Assembly (NCBI GenBank): GCA_020632885.1
Contig: JACKEQ010000003.1
Coordinates: 496,001-560,000, forward strand
Length of the DNA stretch: 64,000 bases
Source of the DNA: Alphaproteobacteria bacterium
GTDB lineage: Bacteria; Myxococcota_A; UBA796; GCA-2862545
Direction of reading: 5' to 3'
In this document: one piece after another, positions 8,440-17,257 of the stretch
How positions within the stretch are numbered: the stretch's first letter is position 1
How the letters are laid out: each line of letters starts with the position of its first letter
The notes under the pieces: generated by a model
What the model was told of the DNA's origin: nothing
Seen by the model: the letters and a program-made list of their open reading frames with translations, nothing else
Databases searched by the model: none
Translations under genes and position numbers: made by a program

Positions 8440-8724
8440 ATGGCCCACAACCCTCTCGCCAAGAACGACCAACCCAACCTGCCCTACGTCTTCGGGCTCC
8501 TCGGGGGCAGCCTGATCTTCGGGTCGGGGGTCGTCATGCTCTGGTACAGCTTCGGGATCCCCGAGGGGCTGATGTTCCAGAACCTCTCCGTGCTCGGCGC
8601 GTCCGGCCTCGACAACATCGGCCGGCTCCCCGCCTCCAACTACAGCATCGGCCTCGTGCTGCTCGGCGCGCTCACCATGATCGTGCTCAACAGCCGCGCC
8701 TGGCGCTACACCGGCGGCTACTGA
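8440..8724 (+). CDS. Small membrane protein, function unknown
   Basis: 94 aa. Starts MAHNPLAKNDQPNLP, then two hydrophobic segments (about residues 16-36, beginning VFGLLGGSLIFGSGVVMLW, and about 67-83 with the core GLVLLGALTMIVLN), ending WRYTGGY. A GGGAG lies upstream of the ATG. The 72 bases between the vWA gene and this one contain a short inverted repeat (CGTCCT/AGGACG, 8389-8408) of unclear meaning. No family recognised. The open frame could be extended back to 8383, but without a ribosome-binding site. Confidence 0.65.
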   Translation: MAHNPLAKNDQPNLPYVFGLLGGSLIFGSGVVMLWYSFGIPEGLMFQNLSVLGASGLDNIGRLPASNYSIGLVLLGALTMIVLNSRAWRYTGGY

Positions 8725-8743
8725 CCCTCCCGGGCGGGCGGGC

Positions 8744-9922
8744 ATGCTCACCCGCCGGGGGTTCGTCGGAGCGCTCGCGAGCGCCCTCGCAGCCGGAGGG
8801 TGCCGTGAGACGTGCGCCGACGCCGACCTGAACGCCGATCCGGACGGTCTGCTCGACCTCGCCGACGGCCTCGCGTACGTCGTCGTCGACATGGCGGGCG
8901 ACCCCATGTCCGACGGGCATCCCGTTCCGGAGCGCCCCGACGGCATGGGTTGCTTCGACACCGCGGAGGGCTGGGTCCTCGTGCGCAACCACGAGCTCCC
9001 GCCGCCGACGACCGCCCCGGACGCGTCCCCGCTGGCCTTCGACCCCGCGGACATCGGCGGGGTCAGCCGGGTGGTGCTCGATCCGGCGACCCTCACAGTG
9101 CGCAGCAGCAACCTCGTGCTCACGGGCGTCCGGATGCCCTGCGGTGGGGGTCAGACCCCGCACGGTTGGCTCGCGTGCGAGGAGACCCGCGACCCCGGCC
9201 ACGGCTGGGTGTTCCTCTGCGATCCCGCAGCCGACGGCCTCCGCGAGCCCGTGCGGATCGGGGCCTACGGACGCATGCGCCACGAAGCAGCGGTCCTGGA
9301 CGCATCGTCCGGGCGCGCGTGGCTGACGGAGGACGAGCCGGACGGCTGCCTGTACCGCTACGTCCCCGACGACCCCACGGAACCCTTCGGTCCTGGACGG
9401 CTCCAGGCCCTCGCCGTGGACGGCCTCACGGACACCACGCCTCTCGCCACCGGCACCGTCCTGGACGTCTCGTGGGTCGACCTCCCGCCCACCGACGGCA
9501 CCCTGCGGAGCGAGGCCGCAGGGCTCGGTGCGGCCCGGTTCGCACGCGGGGAGGGCGCCTGGCTGCGCGATGGGCGCCTGGTGTTCACGGCGACCTCCGG
9601 CGGGCCCGCTCTGGCCGGGCAGATCTTCGCCCTCGACGTCGAATCGGACGTCCTGACGGTGCTCTACGCGAGCGCGGACCTCGACGACCTCCTGCGCCCG
9701 GACAACCTGACGATCCTGGCGGACGGACGGGTCGTGGTGTGCGAGGACCACGGGTGCCCGTGCCGCCTGCACGTGCTCGGGTCGGACGGCTCGCTCACGC
9801 CCATCGCGCGCTCCGTGCTGGAGGGCGACGAGCTGGCTGGCGTCTGCCCCTCCCCGGACGGCCGTGTGCTGTTCGTGAACCTCTACAGGACCGGCGTGAC
9901 GCTCGCGATCACGGGCCTCTGA
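8744..9922 (+). CDS. PhoX/DUF839-family beta-propeller protein with Tat lipoprotein signal
   Basis: 392 aa. The N-terminus MLTRRGFVGALASALAAGGC has the twin-arginine motif and then a Cys in lipobox position, so it is likely exported folded through Tat and lipidated. The mature part contains the PhoX-like blocks EGWVLVRNHE, GGVSRVVLD, CEETRDPG, WLTEDEPDGCLYRYVPDD, FARGEGAW and ILADGRVVVCEDHG, in the order found in PhoX alkaline phosphatases (Ca/Fe enzymes). It is shorter than classical PhoX (over 550 aa), so substrate and activity are uncertain. Preceded by the small membrane gene with a 19-base gap. Confidence 0.8.
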   Translation: MLTRRGFVGALASALAAGGCRETCADADLNADPDGLLDLADGLAYVVVDMAGDPMSDGHPVPERPDGMGCFDTAEGWVLVRNHELPPPTTAPDASPLAFDPADIGGVSRVVLDPATLTVRSSNLVLTGVRMPCGGGQTPHGWLACEETRDPGHGWVFLCDPAADGLREPVRIGAYGRMRHEAAVLDASSGRAWLTEDEPDGCLYRYVPDDPTEPFGPGRLQALAVDGLTDTTPLATGTVLDVSWVDLPPTDGTLRSEAAGLGAARFARGEGAWLRDGRLVFTATSGGPALAGQIFALDVESDVLTVLYASADLDDLLRPDNLTILADGRVVVCEDHGCPCRLHVLGSDGSLTPIARSVLEGDELAGVCPSPDGRVLFVNLYRTGVTLAITGL

Positions 9923-9966
9923 GGGTCAGAAGGTCCCGGCCACGCGCATCCCGCCCGGGACGCCGC

Positions 9967-10380
9967 TCACCGCCACCGAGCGGTGCCCAGGACGCCCGGG
10001 AGCACGATGACCGCGGGCACCGCCGCCATGGCCAGGCCTCCAGCGACCAGGCCCATCGCGGTGGGCTTCCCGACGGCGCGGGCGGCGCGCACGCTGCCGA
10101 TGGCCGACAGCGTGCCACCGACGATGAGGGCGGGGGCACCCGCGAGCACGCCCATGGACGCGGCGCCGTCGGACCGGCCGCCTGCGTTGGCGAGGGCTAC
10201 CGAGGTCACCACCGCGGCCCCACCGACCAGCCCGAAGACATTGCCGATCCGGTGCACGTGCTTGCCGCTGGTGTACCAGCTCTCGTGCATCGGACGGAAC
10301 ACCGTGGCCTCGTTGTGGACGGGACCTTCCTGGGCGAGCGCCAGGCCGAGCATGAAGAGCATCACCACCTCCCACGCCAT
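9967..10380 (-). CDS. Small membrane protein with signal peptide, function unknown
   Basis: 137 aa. Signal-like start MAWEVVMLFMLGLALAQ, then a soluble stretch with several His, then two or three hydrophobic segments (VFGLVGGAAVVTSVALA, MGVLAGAPALIVGGTLSAI, MGLVAGGLAMAAVPAVIVLP). The reading frame ends abruptly in ARWR. The next frame continues with SVAVSGVPGGMRVAGTF and stops at 9927, a more natural ending for this kind of protein, so a one-base indel near 9970 is possible. Convergent with the PhoX-like gene; divergent from the acidic protein gene at 10416. Confidence 0.55.
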   Translation of the reverse strand: MAWEVVMLFMLGLALAQEGPVHNEATVFRPMHESWYTSGKHVHRIGNVFGLVGGAAVVTSVALANAGGRSDGAASMGVLAGAPALIVGGTLSAIGSVRAARAVGKPTAMGLVAGGLAMAAVPAVIVLPGVLGTARWR

Positions 10381-10415
10381 CGTACACCCGGGGCCGCATC
10401 GGGATACGGCGCCCC

Positions 10416-10922
10416 ATGCCTCACGACCCGCGCAAGCCCGACCTGCCCGAGCTCCCCGAGGAACCGGACGACGCGCTCGTCCCCCTCGACCCCGGAGCGC
10501 CGGAGCCCGCCGGTGAGCTGCACTTCATCGAGGAGGCGCTGCACCCCGAGGAGGACATGGACCTCCTGGGCCACGAGCCCGACGGCACACCGCTCGACAC
10601 CCTCGATCTCGGCAGCCTGCTCGACCCGCTGGACGGACTGGAGCTCGAGGACTTCGCGACCCAGGAGGAGCTGCCCGCCCTGCCGTGGTCCCTCGACGTC
10701 CTCCTCCTCGAGCCCGGCCACAGCGTGCCGGCCCAGCTAGAGCCCACCCTCGCCCGCACGGTGCTCGAGCGGCCCGGCGGCGGCGAGCCCTTCGAGGTGA
10801 CGCTCCGCATCCGGATGCTCGACCTGCGCCTCGTCCTGCCGGTGGCCGACGCGCCAGCCGAGCGTCTCCGGGTGGGCCGGGACGTGCTCGCCGGACGGAT
10901 CCTCGTGCGCGTGGACGGATGA
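10416..10922 (+). CDS. Acidic hypothetical protein, first gene of the ABC exporter operon
   Basis: 168 aa, very rich in Asp, Glu, Pro and Leu in its first 90 residues and with no membrane segment. The last 75 residues look folded (LDVLLLEPGHSVPAQLEP ... LRIRMLDLRLVLPVADA ... VGRDVLAGRILVRVDG). The terminal 'VGRDVLAG-ILV' resembles the end of retropepsin-like domains, but no catalytic Asp-Thr/Ser-Gly is visible, so I do not assign a protease. The stop overlaps the ATG of the first ABC gene (ATGA at 10919-10922), so it is co-translated with the exporter and may serve it. Confidence 0.7.
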   Translation: MPHDPRKPDLPELPEEPDDALVPLDPGAPEPAGELHFIEEALHPEEDMDLLGHEPDGTPLDTLDLGSLLDPLDGLELEDFATQEELPALPWSLDVLLLEPGHSVPAQLEPTLARTVLERPGGGEPFEVTLRIRMLDLRLVLPVADAPAERLRVGRDVLAGRILVRVDG

Positions 10923-12658
10923 CGACCGTCACCCGGTTCGTCCGCCGCTACATGCTGCCCTACGCGAAGTGGTACGCCGCGGGCACGCTCTGCCTGTGGC
11001 TCACGAACTGGATCGCGGTCACCATCCCGCTCTACGTGGCCGAGGGCATCGACGCCCTCGCGAAGGGCCCGGCAGGACGGGACACAGCGCTGTCCTCGGC
11101 GCTCGTGGTTGCCGTGCTGGGCGTGATCGTCATCGGCATCCGCACGGCATCCCGCTTGCTGTTCTTCACGCCCGGCCGGCTCGTCGAGGCCGAGGTGAAG
11201 CACGACGTGTTCGCGAGGATCCTCGCCCACCAGCCGTCCACCCTCGACCGCTTCGCGACGGGCGACCTCATCAGCCGCGTCAGCAACGACGCCGGCATGG
11301 TGCGCATGCTCGCGGGCTTCGCGTCGCTGGGCGTGGTGAACACCGTCGCCGCCCTCACGCTCACGGGCTCCCAGATGGTGCGCATCTCGCCCACCCTGGC
11401 CGCCCTCGCGGCCCTCCCGCTGCTGGGGAGCTTCCTGGTCATCCAGGTCTTCATGACCCAGCTCCACCGCATCACCCGCGCGATGCAGGACCTCTCGGGC
11501 GAGCTCTCGGAGGCCGCCCTCTCGAGCTACCAGGGTGTCGCGACCATCCAGGCCTTCGGTGCCGGACCTGCGTTCGAGGCACGCTTCGAGGAGAAGAACC
11601 AGGCCTTCCTGAAGGTGGTGCTCCAGCGGGCCAACGTGCGCACGGTGTTCGGTCCGATCCTCTCGCTCGGGGCGGCGGTCAACGTCTTCCTGCTGCTGCG
11701 CTACGGCGGGCCCCAGGCCATCACGGGCGAGCTGTCCGTGGGCGACCTCGTCGCGTTCATGACGCTCGTGGCGTACCTCACGGGCCCCATGCGCGGCATG
11801 AGCTTCATCTTCGCCCTCGTGAAGCAGTCGCAGGCCTCGCTCGAGCGCCTCGAGGAGGTGCTCGACGTCCCACTAGACCGCCCGGACCTGCCGGACCCGG
11901 CGCCGCCCCCGGGCGAGGCTCCTGCCATCGAGGTCCATGGGCTCACGTTCACGTACCCGGGCGAGACCTCCCCCACCCTCCGCGACATCTCGTTCTCGCT
12001 GCCGGCGGGCGGGACCCTCGGCGTGGTCGGGCCGACGGGCAGCGGCAAGACCACGCTGCTGCGCGTGCTCGCCAGGCTCTACGATCCCCCGGCCGACGCC
12101 ATCCGGATCGACGGGACGTGCGTGCGGTGCATCGATCTCGACGGCTGGCGCGAAGCCATGACCCTCGTGCCCCAGAAGAGCTACCTGTTCTCCGAGTCGC
12201 TGGCGGACAACATCCTCCTCGGAGGCCCGCGCGGTGGCCTCGACGCGCTCGTGGCCCTCGCGGCCCTCGACGTGGACGTCGCGGCTCTGCCGGAGGGCGT
12301 GGAGACCCAGGTGGGCGAGGCCGGCGTCACGCTCTCCGGCGGGCAGCGCCAGCGCACGGCCCTCGCCCGCGGGCTCGCCCGACCCGGACGGGTGCTCATG
12401 CTCGACGACGTGCTCTCGGCCGTCGACCACAAGACCGAACAGCAGCTCGTGGACGTCCTGCGCAGCCGGTCACCACGGCCCACCACGGTGCTCGTCGCCC
12501 ATCGCCTGAGCGCGCTCCAGCACGCCGACCTCATCCTCGTGCTGGACGGCGGACGGGTCGTCGACAGCGGCACGCACGCCGAGCTGCTCGCGCGGGACGG
12601 CATCTACCGCGACACCTGGCTCCACCAGACGGAGTCCGAGGGAGGCGGCCATGGCTGA
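10919..12658 (+). CDS. ABC exporter half-transporter with degenerate catalytic site (subunit 1 of a heterodimer)
   Basis: 579 aa. Type IV exporter: six membrane helices in residues 1-320, then a nucleotide-binding domain with Walker A GPTGSGKTT (about 371), Q-loop MTLVPQKSYLF, canonical signature LSGGQRQR, and Walker B VLMLDDVLSAVD. The catalytic Glu after Walker B is Asp, the hallmark of the degenerate-site subunit in heterodimeric exporters such as TM287/288, BmrCD and LmrCD. The next gene carries the complementary deviations, so the two should form one transporter with a single hydrolysing site. Substrate unknown (drug, lipid or peptide). ATGA overlap upstream and 8-base overlap downstream. 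Confidence 0.93.
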   Translation: MTTVTRFVRRYMLPYAKWYAAGTLCLWLTNWIAVTIPLYVAEGIDALAKGPAGRDTALSSALVVAVLGVIVIGIRTASRLLFFTPGRLVEAEVKHDVFARILAHQPSTLDRFATGDLISRVSNDAGMVRMLAGFASLGVVNTVAALTLTGSQMVRISPTLAALAALPLLGSFLVIQVFMTQLHRITRAMQDLSGELSEAALSSYQGVATIQAFGAGPAFEARFEEKNQAFLKVVLQRANVRTVFGPILSLGAAVNVFLLLRYGGPQAITGELSVGDLVAFMTLVAYLTGPMRGMSFIFALVKQSQASLERLEEVLDVPLDRPDLPDPAPPPGEAPAIEVHGLTFTYPGETSPTLRDISFSLPAGGTLGVVGPTGSGKTTLLRVLARLYDPPADAIRIDGTCVRCIDLDGWREAMTLVPQKSYLFSESLADNILLGGPRGGLDALVALAALDVDVAALPEGVETQVGEAGVTLSGGQRQRTALARGLARPGRVLMLDDVLSAVDHKTEQQLVDVLRSRSPRPTTVLVAHRLSALQHADLILVLDGGRVVDSGTHAELLARDGIYRDTWLHQTESEGGGHG

Positions 12659-14402
12659 GTCCTCCCCCTCCGTCGGCTCGCTGCTCTGGCGCCTGGGTCC
12701 CTACGTCCGGGCCGACGCGCCGTACTACCTCGTCGCCCTGCTCGCGGCCCCGGCCAGCACGGCCCTCGTCGTCGCCCAGCCCTGGCTGCTCAAGCGCGCC
12801 ATCGACGAGCACATCCTCACCGGTGACGTCCCCGGGCTCGTCTGGATCGCGTGGCTCTACCTCGGGGCCGTGCTGGTCGGGTTCGCCGCCGAGGCGCTCT
12901 ACATGCTGGCGCTCTCCTACGGCGCCATGCGGACCATCGTGGCCGTCCGCCGCGACGTCTATGCCCACACGCTCCGTCTCGAGCGCGCCTACTTCGACAA
13001 GCAGCCCACCGGGAAGCTCCTCACGCGCGTGACGTCCGACGTGGACGCCCTGGGCGAGACCCTGACGGCGGGTGCCGTCACCATCGTGCTCGACGTGCTG
13101 CTCGTGATGGGCGTGCTCGGCGCGATGTTCGCCTTCGACGCCAAGCTGACGGGCATCCTGCTGCTCATCGGTCCCCCGCTGGCCATCGTGGTGAACCTCG
13201 TGCGCGCCCGCCTGCGCACGCTGTTCGTCCGGGTGCGCACGGCGCTCTCCGCGCTCAACGCCTATGCGTCCGAGCGGATCACGGGCCTCGACGTGGTGCA
13301 GCTCTACCGCGACGAGGCGCGGACCCTGGAGTCCTTCGACGAGAAGCTCGGGGTGTACCGGGACACCACGATCCAGTCGAACTTCTGGGACGCCCTGTTG
13401 TTCGCCATCGTGGACGGGCTGTCGTCCATCTGCATGGCGCTCCTGCTCTGGTACGGGGCCGGGGTGTTCGGCGCGTCGATCGTCAGCGCGGGGCTCCTCG
13501 CGGCGTTCATCGAGTACATCAGCCGGCTGTTCGAGCCGATCCGCGAGTTCAGCCAGAAGCTGGCGGTGATCCAACGTGCCGCCGCGGCCCTCGAGAAGAT
13601 CTTCGGCCTGCTCGACACCCACGCCTTCGTTCCGTTCGGCGACCGCGAGCTGCCCGGTGAGCTCGGGTCCATCGAGGTGACCGACCTCGCCTTCGCCTAC
13701 GAGGGCGGCCCCGACGTGCTGAAGGGCCTGTCGTTCGCCGTGCGGTCCGGCCAGACCGTGGCCGTCGTGGGCCGCACGGGCTCCGGAAAGTCCACCATCG
13801 GCCGGCTGCTCACCCGCGCCTATGCGGGCTACCGCGGCGCCATCCGGCTCGACGGCATCGAGCTCTCCGAGCTCACGGCGGACAGCCTGCGCCGGAGCAT
13901 CGGGGTCGTGCAGCAGGACGTCCAGCTCTTCAAGGGCACCGTCCGGTTCAACCTCACCCTCGGCGCCCCGATCGACGACGCCACGCTCCTCGACGCCATC
14001 CGGCTCTGCCGGGCGGACGCGCTGGTGGAGCGGCTGGGCGGCCTCGACGGGCGGATCGAGCACCAGGGACGCAACGTCAGCGTCGGGGAGGGCCAGCTGC
14101 TCTCGTTCGCCCGCACGCTCGCCGCCCACACGCCGATGGTCATCCTCGACGAGGCCACCGCGAACGTCGACTCGCTGACGGAGGCCCGCATCCAGGCCGC
14201 CACGGACGTGCTCCTCGAGCGGCGCACCGTGATCGTCATCGCCCACCGCCTCTCCACCGTCATGCGCGCCGACCAGATCCTGGTGATGGACGCGGGCCGC
14301 ATCGTGGAGCGCGGCACGCACGCGGAGCTCATGGCGTCGAGCGGCGTCTACCATGGGCTCTTCGAATCCCAGTTCGTCGAGCGCCCCGAGGACACCGAAT
14401 GA
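12651..14402 (+). CDS. ABC exporter half-transporter with intact Walker B and non-canonical signature (subunit 2)
   Basis: 583 aa. Six membrane helices, then a nucleotide-binding domain with Walker A GRTGSGKST (about 374), Q-loop IGVVQQDVQLF and Walker B MVILDEATANVDS with the catalytic Glu present. The ABC signature reads VSVGEGQ rather than LSGGQ. In heterodimeric exporters this deviant signature faces the degenerate Walker motifs of the partner, and the partner's canonical LSGGQ faces this subunit's intact Walker motifs. The sequence logic therefore pairs it with the gene at 10919-12658. It starts inside the end of that gene and itself overlaps the next gene by ATGA. Confidence 0.93.
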   Translation: MAESSPSVGSLLWRLGPYVRADAPYYLVALLAAPASTALVVAQPWLLKRAIDEHILTGDVPGLVWIAWLYLGAVLVGFAAEALYMLALSYGAMRTIVAVRRDVYAHTLRLERAYFDKQPTGKLLTRVTSDVDALGETLTAGAVTIVLDVLLVMGVLGAMFAFDAKLTGILLLIGPPLAIVVNLVRARLRTLFVRVRTALSALNAYASERITGLDVVQLYRDEARTLESFDEKLGVYRDTTIQSNFWDALLFAIVDGLSSICMALLLWYGAGVFGASIVSAGLLAAFIEYISRLFEPIREFSQKLAVIQRAAAALEKIFGLLDTHAFVPFGDRELPGELGSIEVTDLAFAYEGGPDVLKGLSFAVRSGQTVAVVGRTGSGKSTIGRLLTRAYAGYRGAIRLDGIELSELTADSLRRSIGVVQQDVQLFKGTVRFNLTLGAPIDDATLLDAIRLCRADALVERLGGLDGRIEHQGRNVSVGEGQLLSFARTLAAHTPMVILDEATANVDSLTEARIQAATDVLLERRTVIVIAHRLSTVMRADQILVMDAGRIVERGTHAELMASSGVYHGLFESQFVERPEDTE

Positions 14403-14716
14403 CCGAGACCCCCGAGAAGAAGGGCTGGTTCGCCGACCTGCGCGACCGCTACGAGGACCTGCTCGCCGAGTACGGCACCATCGCCATCGTCGTGTACTTC
14501 ACGATCTTCTTCGGGAGCATCCTGATCTTCTACGTCGCCATCGGGATGGGCTTCGAGGTCGGGGGCAACGTGGGCGAGGTCGGCAAGATCGGCGCGGCCT
14601 ACGCGGCCACCAAGGTCCTGCAGCCCCTCCGCATCGTGCTCACGCTGGTCCTCACACCCGTGGTCGCCAGGGTGAAGCACATGGTCCGCCCGCACAACGA
14701 AGGCCCGACCGATTAG
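14399..14716 (+). CDS. DUF1279/FAM210-like single-pass membrane protein
   Basis: 105 aa. A charged N-terminus (WFADLRDRYEDLLAEYG) leads into the segment IAIVVYFTIFFGSILIFYVA, then GMGFEVGG, an Ala-rich helix AAYAATKVLQPLRI and a second hydrophobic stretch. This is the DUF1279 (FAM210A/B) layout: amphipathic helix, YG, membrane helix ending near a Gly-rich turn, then KxxxP-R. The ATGA overlap places it in the ABC exporter operon. The function of bacterial DUF1279 proteins is not established. Confidence 0.7.
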   Translation: MTETPEKKGWFADLRDRYEDLLAEYGTIAIVVYFTIFFGSILIFYVAIGMGFEVGGNVGEVGKIGAAYAATKVLQPLRIVLTLVLTPVVARVKHMVRPHNEGPTD

Positions 14717-14749
14717 ACTCTGCACTTCCGAGGGGAGGGAGCACGCGAG

Positions 14750-15481
14750 ATGAAGGACCTGCGCGCTGACGAAGGCCGCCGCGTGGTGGTGCTCTCTGGA
14801 GCCGGGTTGTCCAAGGCGTCCGGAATCCCGACCTTCCGCGACGCGGAGGGCCTCTGGGAGGGGCACGAGGTCACCGAGGTGGCCACCCCCGAGGCCTGGG
14901 CGCGCGACCCCGCCACCGTCCGCCGCTTCTACGACGAGCGCCGCATCGCCTGCGCCGCGGTGATGCCCAACGACGGTCACTTCGCGCTGTCCCGCCTGCA
15001 GCACGCCCTCGGTGTGAAGCGCTGCACCCTGATCACCCAGAACATCGACGGGCTCCTCCAGAAGGCCAGCGCCGAGCACGTCATCGAGATGCACGGGTCC
15101 CTGTTCCGGCTGCGCTGCGCCGACCACCGCGAGCACCCGCTGGTCGGGGTGTTCGGCGCCCAGAACCCCTCGGCCATGTGCAAGGTCTGCGGTGCTCCGC
15201 TGCGCCCGGACGTCGTCTGGTTCGGCGAGATCCCCTACGACATGGACGCCATCCAGCACGCCGTCGAGGGTTGCGACCTCTTCATCAGTGTGGGCACGTC
15301 CGGCGTGGTCTACCCGGCTGCAGGGCTCGTCTCGCTCGCCCGGGCCCACGGTGCGCACACGGTCGAGATCAACCCCGTCCCGAGCGGCGCGCCCTTCGAC
15401 GAACAGCACGTCGAGCCCGCCGAGATCGCTCTGCCGCGCGTCGTGGGCGCCTGGCTCGGCGAGGACATCGACGAAGACTGA
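14750..15481 (+). CDS. cobB: NAD-dependent protein deacylase (sirtuin, CobB/Sirt5 class III type)
   Basis: 243 aa. Sirtuin core: VLSGAGLSKASGIPTFRD (NAD loop), ITQNIDGLLQKA, the catalytic His in EMHGSLF, VVWFGEIP, and SVGTSGVVYPAAGL. FYDERR carries the Tyr-x-x-Arg pair that in CobB and Sirt5 binds succinyl- or malonyl-lysine, so desuccinylation is likely along with deacetylation. The zinc site is partly altered: the second pair CKVC is present but the first reads C-A-D-H. It follows the DUF1279-like gene after 33 bases with GAGGGAGG upstream, and is followed by the histidine kinase gene after 3 bases. Confidence 0.92.
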   Translation: MKDLRADEGRRVVVLSGAGLSKASGIPTFRDAEGLWEGHEVTEVATPEAWARDPATVRRFYDERRIACAAVMPNDGHFALSRLQHALGVKRCTLITQNIDGLLQKASAEHVIEMHGSLFRLRCADHREHPLVGVFGAQNPSAMCKVCGAPLRPDVVWFGEIPYDMDAIQHAVEGCDLFISVGTSGVVYPAAGLVSLARAHGAHTVEINPVPSGAPFDEQHVEPAEIALPRVVGAWLGEDIDED

Positions 15482-15484
15482 CCC

Positions 15485-17257
15485 ATGCTCGACGGGCTGG
15501 ATCCTGGTGCGCACCTCCCCCTCGTCGTCGTGGTCGGCGGATCGGCCGTCGTCTCCCTGACCGTCGCTGCGTGGGCGGCGTTCCGGCTCGAGCCGCGCGC
15601 CTCCCTCGTCGCCCTCGTCGTCTCCATCCTGGGTGCTGTGGGCTACCAGGCCCGCTTCCTCCTGCCCGCCATCGCCACGGACCCCGAGGCCGCGGCGTTC
15701 TACGCGTCCCTGTTCGCGTGGAGCCCCGCGCTGATGGCGTCTTCGGGCCTGCACTTCATGGTGCTGCTCAACGAGCTGCGCATCGGGAGGACCCTGGCGT
15801 TCTGCGCGGTCCTCTACGGCGGCGCGCTCGTCGTGTTCTCCGGGCACACCTCGGGGCTCGTGGTGACGCGGGCCGTCAGCGACCCCGTGTTCGGCTACCT
15901 CCTCGAGCAGTCGGGCCCGCTCGACCCCTTCCAGCGCGCGTACGGCGGGCTCTGCATCCTCGCGCTCGTCGGCCTCGCAGCCCGCTACGCCATCCACTGG
16001 CGCTACCATCCCACGCGGTCCCGTGCCGCCGTCGTGCTCGTCGGTGGGCTCGCGCTGCCGATGATCGGCGCCATCGCGACCATCACCCGCGTGGTGGACC
16101 TCCCGCTCTACAACCTCGCGGTGCCCCTGTTCCACGCGAGCCTGGTGGTGGCCATCCGTCGGCACGAGCTCCTGACGTTCAACATCGAAGAGGCCGCCCG
16201 CCCCACCCTCGACGCGGCCGGCGAGGCCATCGTCGTGGTCGAGCCGAACGGTGAGATCCTCTGGCTCAACCGGGCGGCCGCCGAGGTGTACGGACTCGAG
16301 GTCGGGACCCGCCCGTTCGGCTCCGACATCCGGCCATGCCTCGAAGGGGCGGCCGCGGGTTCACCCTGCAGGGGTGTCGCGGCCGAGGTGCGCGGGGTCG
16401 CCTGCCTGGTGGCGATGTCCCCCATCCCGCACCCCGAGCAGGTCCGGGTCGCCATGGCGCTCACGGACGTGCGCCACCTCCGGGCCGCCGAGCGGGGGCT
16501 CGTGGAGGCCCGGGAGGTCGCCGAGGCCGCCCGGGCGGAAGCCGAGGCTGCCGACCGCGCGAAGAGCACGTTCCTGGCGAACATGAGCCACGAGCTCCGC
16601 ACGCCCCTGAACGCCATCATCGGCTACGGCGAGCTGCTCCGCGAGGACGCCGACCCCGAGCAGACACCCGACCTCGACCGGATCATCGCGAGTGGCCGCT
16701 ACCTCCTCCGCCTCCTGGGGGACGTGCTCGATCTCTCCAAGCTGGATGCCGGTCGCCTCGAGGTCTCCCGCGAGATCATCGACCTGCGTGGGCTCCTCGG
16801 CGAGGTGGAGGACGCGGGGGCCGTGCTGGCGCGGGAGAACGGCAACGTGCTCGCGGTGGACGCGCGGCCCGCGACCGCCATGGGCGACCCCATCCGCGTC
16901 CGCCAGATCGTGCTCAACCTGCTGTCCAACGCTGCCAAGTTCACGCGTGAGGGGCGGGTGGACCTCCGCTGTGGCGTCGATGGCGCCCGCGCCTTCGTGG
17001 AGGTGGAGGACAACGGCATCGGCATGAGCCCCGAGCAGATCGACCGCCTGTTCCGCAGGTTCGAGCAGGTCCACGACGAGCGACACGCGGACTACGGCGG
17101 CACGGGCCTCGGGCTCGCGCTGTCCCGGGATCTGGCGGAGGTCATGGGCGGTGCCCTGGAGGTGGAGTCGCAGCGGGAGGTCGGGTCGCGTTTCCGCCTC
17201 TGGCTGCCCGGCGTGCACGGGGGCGGCATGGTGGACACCGGGCCCACCGCGGTCTGA
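15485..17257 (+). CDS. Membrane sensor histidine kinase with PAS domain
   Basis: 590 aa. Residues 1-225 form a membrane module of about seven helices of the 7TM/histidine-kinase N-terminal kind, followed by a PAS-like domain (about 235-340, AGEAIVVVEPNGEILWLN), a coiled linker, the dimerisation box FLANMSHELRTPLNAIIG with the phosphoacceptor His near 369, and a HATPase with N box LLSNAAKF, G1 DNGIGM and GGTGLGLALS. There is no receiver domain, so a separate response regulator is expected, but none lies in the window. Close to the sirtuin upstream; its stop overlaps the next ATG (TGATG). Confidence 0.9.
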   Translation: MLDGLDPGAHLPLVVVVGGSAVVSLTVAAWAAFRLEPRASLVALVVSILGAVGYQARFLLPAIATDPEAAAFYASLFAWSPALMASSGLHFMVLLNELRIGRTLAFCAVLYGGALVVFSGHTSGLVVTRAVSDPVFGYLLEQSGPLDPFQRAYGGLCILALVGLAARYAIHWRYHPTRSRAAVVLVGGLALPMIGAIATITRVVDLPLYNLAVPLFHASLVVAIRRHELLTFNIEEAARPTLDAAGEAIVVVEPNGEILWLNRAAAEVYGLEVGTRPFGSDIRPCLEGAAAGSPCRGVAAEVRGVACLVAMSPIPHPEQVRVAMALTDVRHLRAAERGLVEAREVAEAARAEAEAADRAKSTFLANMSHELRTPLNAIIGYGELLREDADPEQTPDLDRIIASGRYLLRLLGDVLDLSKLDAGRLEVSREIIDLRGLLGEVEDAGAVLARENGNVLAVDARPATAMGDPIRVRQIVLNLLSNAAKFTREGRVDLRCGVDGARAFVEVEDNGIGMSPEQIDRLFRRFEQVHDERHADYGGTGLGLALSRDLAEVMGGALEVESQREVGSRFRLWLPGVHGGGMVDTGPTAV

